Source: Mycobacterium sp. DL592 (GTDB lineage Bacteria > Actinomycetota > Actinomycetes > Mycobacteriales > Mycobacteriaceae). Taken from it: DNA of 64,000 nt. The stretch is taken from assembly GCF_011694515.1 (NCBI RefSeq), contig NZ_CP050192.1, forward strand, positions 2,229,301 to 2,293,300, given 5' to 3'. Within the stretch, counting starts at the first letter, position 1. The number at the start of each line of letters is the position of its first letter. The position numbers and the translations under genes are program-made. This document shows positions 1-9,936 of the stretch, one piece after another. Under the pieces are notes generated by a model. It was not told the origin of the DNA, did not search any database, and saw nothing but the letters and a program-made list of their open reading frames with translations.

Positions 1-146
1 TCGACAACCTCGCAGACCGCGCAAGCAACCCCGCGACTTTCGCCGCGAGCCTGTAGAGCGGACAGTGGAACATCCCGGAATCCGGGAGTATTCCTCGAAG
101 ATGCCGTCGCGCTCTGCGGGCTGACCGCGTCGCGGCGACGTGGATT

Positions 147-175
147 AAGTTACGTGAGTGCTAACGGGGAGTCAA
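147..175 (-). promoter_or_regulatory. Strong sigma-A-type promoter, probably of an rrn operon beyond the left edge
   Basis: On the minus strand TTGACT (175-170) is followed by a 17-nt spacer and TAACTT (152-147), close to the ideal housekeeping -35/-10 arrangement and far stronger than most mycobacterial promoters. It lies just past the 3' end of tyrS and points out of the window. From knowledge of fast-growing mycobacteria, their second rRNA operon (rrnB) lies downstream of tyrS, so this is probably one of its promoters; the rRNA itself is outside the window. Confidence 0.6.
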
Positions 176-179
176 ATCG

Positions 180-194
180 CCTGCTAGAAGCAGG
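180..194 (-). terminator. Weak hairpin after tyrS
   Basis: CCTGCT and AGCAGG form a 6-bp stem with a 3-nt loop 18 nt beyond the tyrS stop. On the minus strand it is followed by CGATTTG rather than a U tract, so it is at best a weak terminator. Confidence 0.3.
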
Positions 195-212
195 GTTTCG
201 GCAGCTCGGAAC

Positions 213-1487
213 TCACCGAACACGCTGCACGCCAGCAACATTGCGTTTGCCGCGGCGCAGCACCAGCCAGCTGCCGTGCAGGAAGTGGGACGCATTCGCC
301 ACCCAGTCGTCGCTGGCGACCTTGACGTTGTTGACCGACACTCCCCCCTCGGCGATAGTCCGCTTGGCCTCCTTCTTGCTGGCCGACAGACCCGTGGCCA
401 CCAGAAGGTCGACGATCCCGTCCGGGGCCCCCGGCTCAAGGGTCGCCACCGAGGTCTCGTTCAGCGCTGCGGCCAGCGTGGCCTCGTCGAGCTGCGACAG
501 TTCACCGCGGCCGAAGAGTGCCTGCGATGCGTGTTCAACCGCCGCGGTGGCGGCCTCGCCGTGCACCAAAGTGGTGAGCTCCTGAGCCAATCGACGCTGC
601 GCTGCACGCTCATGCGGCCGCTCTGCGGTGGCCAGTTCCAGCTCGGCCAGCTCCTCGGCCGACAGGAAGGTGAACCAGCGCAGGTACCGGATCACGTCGG
701 CATCTGCGGTGTTCACGAAGTACTGGTACCAGGCATACGGACTGGTCATCTCGGGGTCCAGCCACAGGCTGCCGCCGCCGGTGGACTTGCCGAACTTCGT
801 GCCGTCGGCAGATGTGACCAACGGCACGGTCAGCGCATGCACGGTCGCGCCAAGCTTCTGCCGGACCAGGCGCACGCCGGCGATGATGTTGCCCCACTGA
901 TCGGAGCCGCCGAGCTGCAGCGAGCAGCCGTAGCGCTGGTGCAACTCCACATAGTCGTTGGCCTGCAACAGCATGTAACTGAACTCGGTGTAGGAGATGC
1001 CCTCGCCGTCGAGGCGTCGGCGGATGGTGTCGCGGTCGAGCATCACGTTGACCGAGAAGTGCTTGCCGACGTCACGCAGAAACTCGATGGCCCCCAGCTG
1101 TGACGTCCAACTCAGGTTGTTCTCCACGACGGCACCGGTCGGCGAGTCGTCGAAGTCGACGAACCGCTCGAGCTGCCCGCGAATCCGCTCGGACCACTGG
1201 GCCACCGTGTCAGCGGTGTTGAGTGTGCGCTCACCGTTGTCGCGCGGATCACCGATCAGCCCGGTCGCTCCGCCGGCCAGCACGATCGGCCGGTGACCGG
1301 CGCGCTGGAAGCGCTGCAATGTGAGCAACGGCACCAGGTTTCCGGCATGCAAGCTCGGTGCGGTGGGGTCGAACCCGGCGTACACCGTCATCGGCGGCTG
1401 CGCGGCAACGGCCGCAAGCCCATCGATGTCGGTGGACTGCGCGATCAGTCCCCGCCAACCCAACTCGTCGAGAATCGTCGTGCCCAT
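213..1487 (-). CDS. tyrS: Tyrosyl-tRNA synthetase
   Basis: Class I aminoacyl-tRNA synthetase charging tRNA-Tyr with tyrosine in the cytosol. The 424-aa product has the HIGH-like signature HAGN at residues 47-50, a KMSKS-type loop KFGKS at 231-235, the tyrosine-binding [10 protein letters not shown] stretch at about 191-200, and a C-terminal S4 RNA-binding domain from about residue 355 ([11 protein letters not shown]). Length is normal for the bacterial TyrS family. The ATG is preceded by a purine-rich GGGAAGA. It lies 27 nt after mpg on the same strand, the mpg-tyrS order of M. tuberculosis Rv1688-Rv1689, so the two are probably cotranscribed. Confidence 0.98.
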   Translation of the reverse strand: MGTTILDELGWRGLIAQSTDIDGLAAVAAQPPMTVYAGFDPTAPSLHAGNLVPLLTLQRFQRAGHRPIVLAGGATGLIGDPRDNGERTLNTADTVAQWSERIRGQLERFVDFDDSPTGAVVENNLSWTSQLGAIEFLRDVGKHFSVNVMLDRDTIRRRLDGEGISYTEFSYMLLQANDYVELHQRYGCSLQLGGSDQWGNIIAGVRLVRQKLGATVHALTVPLVTSADGTKFGKSTGGGSLWLDPEMTSPYAWYQYFVNTADADVIRYLRWFTFLSAEELAELELATAERPHERAAQRRLAQELTTLVHGEAATAAVEHASQALFGRGELSQLDEATLAAALNETSVATLEPGAPDGIVDLLVATGLSASKKEAKRTIAEGGVSVNNVKVASDDWVANASHFLHGSWLVLRRGKRNVAGVQRVR

Positions 1488-1514
1488 GGGTTGATCTTCC
1501 CGTATCGGATCGGC

Positions 1515-2135
1515 TCAGTCGCTCGCGCCCGGCATTGGTGCGCGCGGACTGCGCCGGTAGGCCGACACCTCCGGGCGTCCGGTCAGCCAGAACCGCCAGG
1601 GACGATCGGCCGCTCGGCTCACCCCAACCCGCGGCCCGCAACTGTCCGGACTGGGCTCACCGAGGTGCAGTGTTAGCGGAGACTTGTCGTCGAAGACGTC
1701 GAGTCCGTTGTCGTCCATGCCGATCGCCAGGGCCGAGCACAGGTTGCCCGGCCCGCGCGCCAACCCGGCCGGGCGCACCGCCAGGCCCCGGCGAGCCTGG
1801 GCATCCGCCAGGCCGGATTCGATTGCGGCCGCCCGCAGCAGAACCGCCGCTGCGACGCCGTCGGGGCCGCACGACACGTTGGCGCACACGTGGATTCCAT
1901 GACTGCGATAGGTATAGAGCCTGCCCGCCGGACCGAACATCACCGAGTTCCTTGCCGTCGGGCCGCGATAGGAATGGGCGGCGGCGTCCGGCCACGGCCC
2001 ATCGGGCGGTCCGCCATAGGCCTCGACTTCGACGACCAGCGCGGAGACACCCCGGCAGCTGATCACCGCGCCGAGCAGCCGACGGGCTGCGCTGACCGGG
2101 TCGCCGGCCAGCAGCTGGGCAGTCACGACACGCAT
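1515..2135 (-). CDS. mpg: 3-methyladenine DNA glycosylase (AAG family)
   Basis: Base-excision repair enzyme removing alkylated purines such as 3-methyladenine and hypoxanthine by hydrolysing the N-glycosidic bond. The 206-aa product matches the AAG/MPG fold: VEVEAYGG near residue 37 carries the probable catalytic glutamate, followed by the [15 protein letters not shown] segment and [14 protein letters not shown]. An upstream in-frame ATG exists, but the start at 2135 (MRVVTAQ) fits family length and has AAGGAA about 9 nt upstream. It is divergent from the ABC transporter operon (52-nt gap) and precedes tyrS by 27 nt. Confidence 0.93.
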   Translation of the reverse strand: MRVVTAQLLAGDPVSAARRLLGAVISCRGVSALVVEVEAYGGPPDGPWPDAAAHSYRGPTARNSVMFGPAGRLYTYRSHGIHVCANVSCGPDGVAAAVLLRAAAIESGLADAQARRGLAVRPAGLARGPGNLCSALAIGMDDNGLDVFDDKSPLTLHLGEPSPDSCGPRVGVSRAADRPWRFWLTGRPEVSAYRRSPRAPMPGASD

Positions 2136-2187
2136 TGTGCCCGTTTCCTTGACGCGGCGACGCAGCAGGCGCATTATTCATCGCGTG

Positions 2188-2949
2188 ATGACTTCATCCG
2201 GTGATGAATTACTAGCGGCGCCTGCCGACGGCGCAGTTCACACCAGACACCTTCGGGTGGTCCGCGGTAAGCGGGTGGCCCTGCACGACTTCTCGGTGGA
2301 CATCGCACGCGGCACGGTGACCGGGCTGCTCGGTCCGTCCGGGTGCGGCAAGACGACCCTGATCCGCAGCATCGTCGGAACTCAGATCATCGCCTCCGGG
2401 ACAGTGACCGTGCTCGGCCATCCGGCGGGCTCTCCCCCGCTGCGGCGGCGCGTCGGCTACGTCACCCAGGATCCGACGATCTACAACGATCTGCGGGTGA
2501 TCGACAACGTCCGCTACTTCGCCGCCCTGTACGGGGTGCACACGACCGCAGCCGACGAGGCCGTCGACAGTGTCGGGTTGCGCGACCACGCCGGCGCGTA
2601 CTGCGGAAACCTCTCCGGCGGTCAACGCGCCCGGGTATCACTGGCCTGCGCCCTGGTCTGCCAACCCGACCTGCTGGTGCTCGACGAACCCACAGTCGGA
2701 CTGGACCCGGTCCTGCGGGCCGACCTGTGGGCGCAGTTCCATGCCCTGGCCCGGCGCGGTGCCACCCTGCTGGTATCCAGCCACGTGATGGACGAGGCCG
2801 ACCATTGCGCCGACCTGCTACTCATGCGCGAGGGCCGACTGCTGGCCCACACCACCCCAACCCAGCTACGAGAGGACACCGGATGCGCGTCACTGGAGGA
2901 AGCGTTCCTGTCCGTCATCCGGCACACCACCGCAGCGCCGGCCGGCTAA
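2188..2949 (+). CDS. ABC transporter ATP-binding protein (ABC-2 efflux type)
   Basis: Cytosolic ATPase energising the membrane subunit encoded next. The 253-aa product has Walker A GPSGCGKTT, Q-loop around YVTQDPT, signature LSGGQRARVS, Walker B LLVLDEPTVGLDP and the switch histidine in SSHVMDEA. Domain type and arrangement match daunorubicin/DrrA-like exporters. MTSSGDE (ATG 2188, just after an in-frame GTG) is chosen over an upstream ATG at 2137 that would run into the divergent mpg start. The 3' end overlaps the permease gene by 67 nt, so translation is coupled. Ortholog by position of Rv1687c; substrate unknown. Confidence 0.93.
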   Translation: MTSSGDELLAAPADGAVHTRHLRVVRGKRVALHDFSVDIARGTVTGLLGPSGCGKTTLIRSIVGTQIIASGTVTVLGHPAGSPPLRRRVGYVTQDPTIYNDLRVIDNVRYFAALYGVHTTAADEAVDSVGLRDHAGAYCGNLSGGQRARVSLACALVCQPDLLVLDEPTVGLDPVLRADLWAQFHALARRGATLLVSSHVMDEADHCADLLLMREGRLLAHTTPTQLREDTGCASLEEAFLSVIRHTTAAPAG

Positions 2950-3701
2950 GCCCGCGGGCCTACCTGGCCACGACCACCCGCATCCTGCGGCAGCTGCGCT
3001 CCGATCACCGCAGTATCGCGATGATCCTCGTCGTCCCGAGCGCGGTCATAACCCTGATGTACTTCATGTTCTCCGACGTGCCGACCAGGCCCGGCACCGT
3101 GTCGCCCTTCCACAACGCGTGCCTGATCCTGCTCGGGCTGTTCCCGCTGTTCGTGATGTTCCTCATCACCTCGATCACCATGCAGCGCGAGCGCGCCTCC
3201 GGGACGCTGGAGCGGATTCTCACCACACCGCTGCGTCGGCTCGACCTGCTGGCCGCCTACGGCACCGCGTTCTCCGTCGCCGCCGCCGCCCAGGCCACCC
3301 TGGCGTGTGTCGTGTCGTTCTGGCTGCTCGGGTTCCAGACCGCGGGCAGCCCGTTATGGGTCTTCGTGATCGCGGTGATCAACGCGGTACTCGGGGTGGG
3401 CCTGGGGTTGTTGGCCAGTGCGTTCGCGCGCACCGAGTTCCAGGCGGTCCAGTTCATGCCGGTCGTCATCGTCCCCCAACTGCTGCTGGCGGGCATCATC
3501 GTGCCGCGCGCGCTGATGCCGACCTGGCTGGAGTGGATCAGCAACGTGATGCCGGCCAGTTACGCGCTGGAAGCGCTGCAACAGGTCAGCAGCCACGCCG
3601 AACTGACCAGCGTGGCGGTCCGCGACATGCTCGTCGTCCTCGGCTTCGCGGTGGTGGCACTGGCACTGGCTGCGGCGACACTGCGGCGGCGCACACCGTG
3701 A
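2883..3701 (+). CDS. ABC-2 type transporter permease
   Basis: Integral membrane subunit of the exporter formed with the preceding ATPase. The 272-aa product has about six hydrophobic segments, beginning with MILVVPSAVITLMYFMF, and an ABC-2 core containing the family-typical ERASGTLERILTTPL loop and a late MPASYALEAL motif. The ATG at 2883 lies inside the end of the ATPase gene in another frame. Its stop TGA (3699-3701) overlaps the GTG of the TetR gene, making a tightly coupled three-gene operon as in Rv1687c-Rv1685c. Substrate cannot be inferred. Confidence 0.9.
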   Translation: MRVTGGSVPVRHPAHHRSAGRLSPRAYLATTTRILRQLRSDHRSIAMILVVPSAVITLMYFMFSDVPTRPGTVSPFHNACLILLGLFPLFVMFLITSITMQRERASGTLERILTTPLRRLDLLAAYGTAFSVAAAAQATLACVVSFWLLGFQTAGSPLWVFVIAVINAVLGVGLGLLASAFARTEFQAVQFMPVVIVPQLLLAGIIVPRALMPTWLEWISNVMPASYALEALQQVSSHAELTSVAVRDMLVVLGFAVVALALAAATLRRRTP

Positions 3702-4291
3702 AGCGTCCGGGACGCCCGCCGGGCAATACCTCCGATACCCGCGAGCGCATCCTGGTCGCGGCGCGAGAGTTGTTCGCGCGCAACGGTATCGACAGAACCT
3801 CGATCCGAGCGATTGCGGCCGCCGCGGGCGTGGACTCCGCGCTGGTGCACCATTACTTCGGAACCAAGCAGCAATTATTCGCCGCGGCCATCCGGATGCC
3901 CTTCGACCCGATGACGGTGATCGCCCGGATGCGGGAGACCCCGGTGGAGGACCTCGGCAACGCCTTGCCGGCGATGCTGCTGGCCATGTGGGACTCGGAG
4001 ATGGGCCACGCACTGGTGGCCACCATGCGATCCATCCTCAGCGGCGCCGACGTCAGCCTGATCCGCACGTTCATCGAAGATATTGTCACCGCGGAAATCG
4101 CTCCGCGCGTTGACAATCCACCGGGAACGGGGCGCATCCGCGTACAGTTCGTGGCCTCACAGATGCTCGGTGTGGCCATCGCGCGCTACATCGTCGGTAT
4201 CGAACCGTTCGCATCGTTGCCGCCGCAGCAGATCGCCCAGACGATCGCGCCTGCCCTGCAGCGCTATCTCACTGGGGACTTGCCGCTGTGA
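3698..4291 (+). CDS. TetR-family transcriptional regulator
   Basis: One-component repressor of 197 aa. The N-terminal helix-turn-helix is clear: TRERILVAARELFARNG, then TSIRAIAAAAGVDSALVHHYFGTKQQLF, ending about residue 55; the C-terminal ligand-binding domain has no recognisable ligand signature. GTG at 3698 is chosen because it overlaps the permease stop (GTGA) and gives a normal TetR length; the much longer open frame upstream is the shadow of the permease gene. Its place as last gene of the ABC operon suggests autoregulation of that efflux system. The 3' end overlaps the convergent Trm112-like gene by 23 nt. Confidence 0.92.
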   Translation: MKRPGRPPGNTSDTRERILVAARELFARNGIDRTSIRAIAAAAGVDSALVHHYFGTKQQLFAAAIRMPFDPMTVIARMRETPVEDLGNALPAMLLAMWDSEMGHALVATMRSILSGADVSLIRTFIEDIVTAEIAPRVDNPPGTGRIRVQFVASQMLGVAIARYIVGIEPFASLPPQQIAQTIAPALQRYLTGDLPL

Positions 4292-4481
4292 TCAGGCGTT
4301 CGTGTTCTTCGGGAGCGACGTCGACGGCCTCATCAACCAGCAGCACCGGAATACCGTCCTCGATGCGGTAGGCCTTGTGCAGGCGCGGGTTGTACAGAAG
4401 TCCGTCGACCGCCAGCAGCGGGCCACGATCGGCCGGGCACACCAGAATGCTCAGAAGCTTCTCGTCGAGCACGGCGCCCAC
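4269..4481 (-). CDS. Trm112 family (UPF0434) small protein
   Basis: Seventy-residue protein of the Trm112/UPF0434 family, related to the zinc-ribbon-like activator of methyltransferases in archaea and eukaryotes; the bacterial role is not established. Diagnostic are LLSILVCPADRGPL near residue 10, YNPRLHKAYRIEDGIPVLL around residue 32, and a single Cys instead of a full zinc site, common in bacterial members. The start is GTG (4481-4479), immediately after the TAG of the upstream secreted-protein gene, so the two are an operon. Position matches Rv1684. Confidence 0.85.
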   Translation of the reverse strand: MGAVLDEKLLSILVCPADRGPLLAVDGLLYNPRLHKAYRIEDGIPVLLVDEAVDVAPEEHERLITAASPQ

Positions 4482-4991
4482 CTACTGCCCCGGAATGCTG
4501 GGGCTGCCGTCCGACGGCATCTGGCCGGCACCCATCACCGCGTTGTTGTTCTGCGCGGCTTGGGCCTGCTGGAGCATTTCGGTTTGCGCCTTGATCTTCT
4601 GCTGGTAGCCCAGGGTGTCGCTGAGCGCCTGGATCAACGGCTTCTGATTGGGCCGGTAGTTCAGCGCATCCATGATTGCGGCGACGTTCGTCTTGGAAGG
4701 CTTGAAACCCTGGGAACGCAATTTCATGACGGACTTGATCAGGTTCGACAGCTGGCCGCCGCCCGCACCCTGGTCGTATTCCTGGTCGATGAACAGCAGC
4801 AGCTCGTCGGCGCTCTTGAACTGGGGAACCCCCGAGTCCGACTGCGCTGTGGGGGTGGCTGGTGCGGTGGACGACGGATCGGCCAGCGCGGTCGCGGACC
4901 CGAGGCCGGCGATCAGGGCAGCGGTCAGCACTCCGATCGCTGCGCCCTTGGCGCCGCGATGCGAGCGGCTGGTAACGCTGTGCACAGTCAT
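4482..4991 (-). CDS. Secreted protein of unknown function
   Basis: A 169-aa protein with an N-terminal signal peptide (basic MTVHSVTSRSHRGAKG, hydrophobic stretch, likely cleavage after TALA-DPSS near residue 36). The mature part is helical and Gln-rich, with the segment FKSADELLLFIDQEYDQG and a C-terminal Gln/Asn-rich tail; no catalytic motif is visible and I do not recognise a named family. The ATG at 4991 has GGAGG 6 nt upstream, which decides the start against a longer frame beginning at 5177. It sits between the Rv1683-type fusion and the Trm112-like gene, all on the minus strand. Confidence 0.85.
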   Translation of the reverse strand: MTVHSVTSRSHRGAKGAAIGVLTAALIAGLGSATALADPSSTAPATPTAQSDSGVPQFKSADELLLFIDQEYDQGAGGGQLSNLIKSVMKLRSQGFKPSKTNVAAIMDALNYRPNQKPLIQALSDTLGYQQKIKAQTEMLQQAQAAQNNNAVMGAGQMPSDGSPSIPGQ

Positions 4992-5061
4992 GCAATCCTC
5001 CGACGCGTGGGCACCCCGACTATCGGCGAGCCTAACAGTGCGGCACGGCCAGGGCAGGGGC

Positions 5062-8000
5062 TCAGTTCTGGGGACTCGCCAGCTGCGCCCGCACCGCGGC
5101 CGTGAGCCGCTTGTACTTCTGGGTATCGGCGTCCAGATACCAGCTGTTACGCGTCGCCTTCGGTACACCGGCCGCACGCAGCGCCGACACGGTCGGCCGG
5201 TAGGTGGCGGTGAGCGGTAGGTCGGCGACCACGTGGACGATGTCGGGAGCCAGGCCGACCGGCATCGCCGAGACCGCCTCGGTCAGGTCGGCGGCGGTGA
5301 CGCCCGCACCCGGCCGCAGGGTCAGGGCTGTGACGGCGAGTGTGCCGGCGGATGTCTCGACGCCATAGGTGGCGGCCAGGTCGACAGCCAGGATGCGGCT
5401 GAGTGCGTCGGTGCAAGGCTCGGGGAACACCACCCCGCGCGGGGTGCGGATCAGCAGGTTGCGGCTGCCCAGCAGCCAGAAGTCGCCGTCGGCATCGCGC
5501 CGGAACACGTATTCGGTGGAGATCCAGGTGTCGCTGGGTGCGAACACGCCGCGTTTCACCGATGCGGTCGGGTCGATCGGACCCCACGGCTTGGCCAGCA
5601 GCAGCCCCACCTGATTGGGTTCGGCGACCCGCACGAAGCCGCGGTCGTCCTCGAGGATCAGATCGTCGTCGGGGTCGTAGGCGGCCAGCTCCACCACGCC
5701 GCCACCGGGCAGCGGGCGGCCCTTGCTGCCGACTTTGGCGCCGGCGACATTGGCCAGCACTGCCTGGCCGTCCGTGGTGGCGAAGAACTCGACGATATTG
5801 GCCGGGGTGAACCCGTCGACGACGCGCTGCCACAGGCCGGTCGGCATACCCGAACCGATGAACAGGCGCACCGGATGGGTCGGCGAGAGGTTGAACGACG
5901 GGGCGTCGACGACATCGCGCAGCATCGCCCAGGTGTAGGACACCACCGTGACGCCGTACTGGCGAATCTCGGCGAAGAACCGCTCCGGCTCGAGGCTGCG
6001 CGCCAGTGCAATACGGGCCCCACCGACGACTGCGCCGCCCAGACTCACCAGCAGACCGGACTGGTGGTGCAGCGGGGTCAGGCAGTAGACGGTGTCGCTG
6101 CCGCCCAGCGCCGCTGCCGAGGCGGTACCGAAGGCCGACAGCGACCACCGGTAGTTGGTGATCTGCTTGGGGATCAGACCGCCGCCGACGGTGCTGAACG
6201 CCACGAACGCGAGGTCGCGGGCGAAACCCGGATTGGGGCGATACCAACCGGGCAGTGCGACGGCGTCGGGGTCGATCTTCTCCATGTCGATGACGCCGCT
6301 GTCGCCGGGCAGGTTGAGATCACGGGCGTCGCCGCCGCCGAGGACCAGGATCTGCACCGGCAGCTTGCGGGCTGCTTCGAGGTTGCCCGGGTCGGTGATG
6401 ACCTCGGTGACGCCGCCGAGACGGACCGCTTCGGCGAGATCGGCATCCGGGGGCATCAGCACCGCGACCGCGCCGAGCCGGGACAGGGCGGCGATCGCCA
6501 CGAGCGCCGAGGGCCGGGTGTCCATCAGCACCCCGACCCGCACACCCTGGCGCACCCCGACCTTGATCAGGCCGCGGACCACGTTGTTGATGCGGCGATT
6601 GACCGCCTGATAGGTGTGGACCCGGCCGTCGAAGAGCAGGAACTCACCGTTGGGCGAACCGTCGGCCTGCTCATCGATGATGCGGCCCAACGAGATTCGG
6701 GTGTGGTCGTTGATCTGACCGAGGCGCACCAGCCGCGGCAGGGTGCGGGCGGTCTCGACGGCCAGGGTGCGCATGGACTTGTTGGTGGTGACGACGGCGT
6801 CGGCGACACCGCGCACCACCGACGCCGCCAGACCGGACGCCTCGGCCACGCCGTGCATGATGCGTGAGCTCAGCGCCACCCCGGAATCCTCCGGCTCGGC
6901 GGTGCTGTCGGGCATCGGGGAGATCGCCGCCGGGCGGCCGTCGCGGCCCGAGAGCCACAGCACCCAGTCGGCCACGGTCGGCCAGGTGGCCGTCGCGGCC
7001 TTGGATCCCACCACCAGCCCGAAGTGGCCGGCCCGGATCATCACCTCGTAGACGTCGGCGCTCGGCGCGGCGCGCTTGATGCCGCGGACCGAGGCGGGCT
7101 GGCCGATGTCGTCGACCTCTCCGACGAATGCCAGTACCGGGCAGGTGATGTCGCTGAGCGTCACGAGCTGCTCGTTGATGACGAACCCGCCGGTCATCAT
7201 CCGGTTATGAGCGATGAACTGCTTGAGCAGCTCGGACACTGCGGGACCCGACCAGGCGATCCAGCCTTCGCTGTCGAGGAAACGCCGCTGCTGCTCCCGG
7301 GGCAGTAGTGCTTCGCGGTCATGCAGTTGACGCACGAAGTCGATGCGGGCCTTGGCGGTCTTGAGCGGATCGAGCATCTGAAAACCAGTGCGCGCCAACC
7401 AACCTGGGATGTCGATCCGGTTGAAGACGTGATCGGCCATGAAGTCGGCGGCGACTGCGCCGATGTTGGCCGGGATGCCCATGGGCAGTGCAGCCAGGGT
7501 GTCCACCGGCGAGCCGAAGGCCACGATGCTGGCAATGTCCTTGCTGCGGCGGTAGGCGGCGGTCTGGTAGCAGAACATCCCGCCCTGCGAGTAGCCGGCC
7601 AGATGCACGCTCTGGCCGGTGGTCTCCTTGACGGTGTCGATGGCCTCGTTGAGCGCGACGATGTGGTCGGTGAGGGTGCGTTCCATGCCACCTTCGACCT
7701 CGTCGGGCGACCCGAAGTCGATCACCCACGGGTCGATGCCTGCGCCGTGCAGGATTCCGACCGCGCCGTCCTCCTGGGTGACGTCCCACATGTTCGCCGA
7801 CATCATCATCGGGTGCACCATGAGCACCGGCGGCCCGGCGGGCGGCTGACCCGGCCGGTTGTCCGGCGGGAAGTAACGCCGCAGCTTGTACATCGACTTG
7901 CTCTCGACGGTCTGGAATGGCGAGGGGACCACGCCGGTCTCCAGACCGCCCCAGCGCAATACCTCGAAACCGTTCTGTGCCGTCGCCATCAGACGCTCGA

Positions 8001-8142
8001 CCGGCCTGGTGACCGCCGACAAGTTCAAGTCCACAACCACTCCCCTGTCCGACATCACAGCTGCGTAAGGCCCCGACAGCCAGCACATCATGGCATAAAG
8101 CCGACGTGCCGCCTGCGGCTTTGGTGTCGCTGGGCGGGCCAC
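5062..8142 (-). CDS. Bifunctional PHA-synthase-like alpha/beta hydrolase and acyl-CoA synthetase (Rv1683 type)
   Basis: A 1026-aa two-domain lipid enzyme. The N-terminal half is an alpha/beta hydrolase related to polyhydroxyalkanoate synthases, with PVLMVHPMMMSANMWD near 105, nucleophile motif GYSQGG (Ser185) and a late His in RAGHFGLV. From about residue 470 it is an AMP-binding acyl-CoA synthetase: NGEFLLFDGRVHTYQAVN, a degenerate AMP-binding P-loop AFSTVGGGLIPK, and an acyl-activating C-terminal end. The fusion is the mycobacterial Rv1683 architecture, linked to fatty acid and storage-lipid metabolism. GTG at 8142 is chosen because AAGGA lies 8 nt upstream; ATG 8055 is the alternative. Only 16 nt separate it from the divergent ABC-F start. 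Confidence 0.92.
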   Translation of the reverse strand: MARPATPKPQAARRLYAMMCWLSGPYAAVMSDRGVVVDLNLSAVTRPVERLMATAQNGFEVLRWGGLETGVVPSPFQTVESKSMYKLRRYFPPDNRPGQPPAGPPVLMVHPMMMSANMWDVTQEDGAVGILHGAGIDPWVIDFGSPDEVEGGMERTLTDHIVALNEAIDTVKETTGQSVHLAGYSQGGMFCYQTAAYRRSKDIASIVAFGSPVDTLAALPMGIPANIGAVAADFMADHVFNRIDIPGWLARTGFQMLDPLKTAKARIDFVRQLHDREALLPREQQRRFLDSEGWIAWSGPAVSELLKQFIAHNRMMTGGFVINEQLVTLSDITCPVLAFVGEVDDIGQPASVRGIKRAAPSADVYEVMIRAGHFGLVVGSKAATATWPTVADWVLWLSGRDGRPAAISPMPDSTAEPEDSGVALSSRIMHGVAEASGLAASVVRGVADAVVTTNKSMRTLAVETARTLPRLVRLGQINDHTRISLGRIIDEQADGSPNGEFLLFDGRVHTYQAVNRRINNVVRGLIKVGVRQGVRVGVLMDTRPSALVAIAALSRLGAVAVLMPPDADLAEAVRLGGVTEVITDPGNLEAARKLPVQILVLGGGDARDLNLPGDSGVIDMEKIDPDAVALPGWYRPNPGFARDLAFVAFSTVGGGLIPKQITNYRWSLSAFGTASAAALGGSDTVYCLTPLHHQSGLLVSLGGAVVGGARIALARSLEPERFFAEIRQYGVTVVSYTWAMLRDVVDAPSFNLSPTHPVRLFIGSGMPTGLWQRVVDGFTPANIVEFFATTDGQAVLANVAGAKVGSKGRPLPGGGVVELAAYDPDDDLILEDDRGFVRVAEPNQVGLLLAKPWGPIDPTASVKRGVFAPSDTWISTEYVFRRDADGDFWLLGSRNLLIRTPRGVVFPEPCTDALSRILAVDLAATYGVETSAGTLAVTALTLRPGAGVTAADLTEAVSAMPVGLAPDIVHVVADLPLTATYRPTVSALRAAGVPKATRNSWYLDADTQKYKRLTAAVRAQLASPQN

Positions 8143-8145
8143 CGC

Positions 8146-8151
8146 TAATGT
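8146..8151 (+). promoter_or_regulatory. -10 element for a leaderless ABC-F transcript
   Basis: TAATGT fits the mycobacterial -10 consensus TANNNT and ends 7 nt before the GTG at 8159, so transcription should begin at the start codon itself. Confidence 0.55.
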
Positions 8152-8158
8152 CCTTGCA

Positions 8159-9936
8159 GTGGCGCACCTGCTGGGGGCCGAAGCCCTCCACCTCGAGTAT
8201 CCGACTCAGGTGGTTTTCGAGTCGGTGACCGTCGGTGTCAACGAGGGCGCGCGGATCGGGATCGTCGGACGTAACGGCGACGGAAAATCCAGCTTGATGG
8301 GCATGCTGACGGGCCGCATCATCCCGGACTCCGGCCGTGTCACCCGCCGCGGCGGCATCCGGGTGGCGGCGCTGGACCAGGCCGACACCCTCGACCCGGC
8401 CGCCGCTGTCGGTACGGTCCTCGTCGGGGATCAGGCCGAACACGAGTGGGCGGGCGACGCCCGGGTACGCGACGTCGTCGACGGCTTGGTGTCCGACATC
8501 GACTGGCAGATGCCGGTGGGATCGCTGTCGGGCGGGCAGCGCCGCCGCGTCCAACTTGCCGAACTGCTGATCGGTGACTGGGATGTGATCGCTCTCGACG
8601 AGCCGACCAACCACCTCGATATCGAAGGCATCACCTGGCTCGCCGAGCACCTGAGGAACCGCTGGTCACCCAGTTCCGGCGGGTTGCTGCTGGTCACCCA
8701 CGACCGCTGGTTCCTCGACGAGGTCGCGAACACGACGTGGGAGGTTCACGACGGGATCGTCGAGCCGTTCGACGGCGGCTATGCGGCCTATGTTCTGCAG
8801 CGCGTGGAACGTGACCGGGTGGCGGCGGCGACGGAAGCCAAGCGGCAGAACCTGATGCGCAAGGAGTTGGCGTGGTTGCGCCGCGGCGCACCGGCGCGCA
8901 CCTCCAAGCCGAAGTTCCGGATCGACGCGGCCAACCAGTTGATCGCCGACGTCCCGCCACTGCGCAACACCGTGGAACTGTCCAAGCTCGCGACCGCGCG
9001 GCTGGGCAAGGACGTCATCGACCTGCTCGATGCGTCCGTGTCGTTCGACGGCCGGCCGGTATTGCGTGACGTCGAATGGCGCATCGGCCCGGGCGAGCGC
9101 ACCGGCATCGTCGGCGCCAACGGCGCCGGGAAGTCGACGCTGCTGGGCCTGATCGCCGGCACGCTGGAGCCCGATGGCGGCCGGATCAAGCGCGGCAAGA
9201 CCGTTCGGCTGGCCATGCTCGACCAGAAGTCCAGCCAGCTCGCCGATATCGAGGGTGATCTGGTCCGCGATGTGGTGGGCCGCCTCAAGGCGGGGTACGT
9301 GGTCGACGGACGCGAGCTGACGCCCACACAACTGTTGGAGCGCTTGGGTTTTCGCCGCGAACAGCTGTCTGCTCGGGTCAATGAGCTCTCCGGCGGACAG
9401 CGCCGCCGCCTGCAGCTGATGCTGATCCTGCTCGAGGAGCCCAATGTGCTGGTGCTCGACGAGCCGACCAACGACGTCGACATCGACATGCTCTCGGCCA
9501 CCGAGGATCTGCTCGACTCCTGGCCCGGCACCCTGATCGTGGTGTCCCACGACCGCTACCTCCTCGAGCGCGTCACCGACCAGCAGTACGCGATCGTCGA
9601 CGGCCACCTGCGGCACCTGCCCGGCGGAGTCGACGAATATCTGCGGATCGCCGCACGCCGGCACGCTGCGGATGCTGCCGGACCTGCCTCTGCGGCCCCG
9701 ACACCGCCCGCCGCGCTGTCGGGCGCGGAATTGCGCAACGTCGAAAAGGAAATCGCTGCGCTGGACCGCGCGCTGAGCAAACTGTCCTACCGGGTGAACG
9801 CCAAGCACGTCGAACTGGCCGAACACGACCAAGCCGACCACATCGGGCTCGGCCGGCTGACCAAGGAGCTGCGCGAGCTGGAGGCCGAGGTCGCCGAAAA
9901 GGAGAACCGCTGGCTGGAGCTTTCCGAGCTGGTCGA

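Noticed and set aside
2343..2882. Upstream extension of the ABC permease frame through the ATPase gene
   Set aside because: The extension is out of frame with a clear ABC ATPase and reads as Arg/Pro-rich shadow until MRVTGG at 2883.
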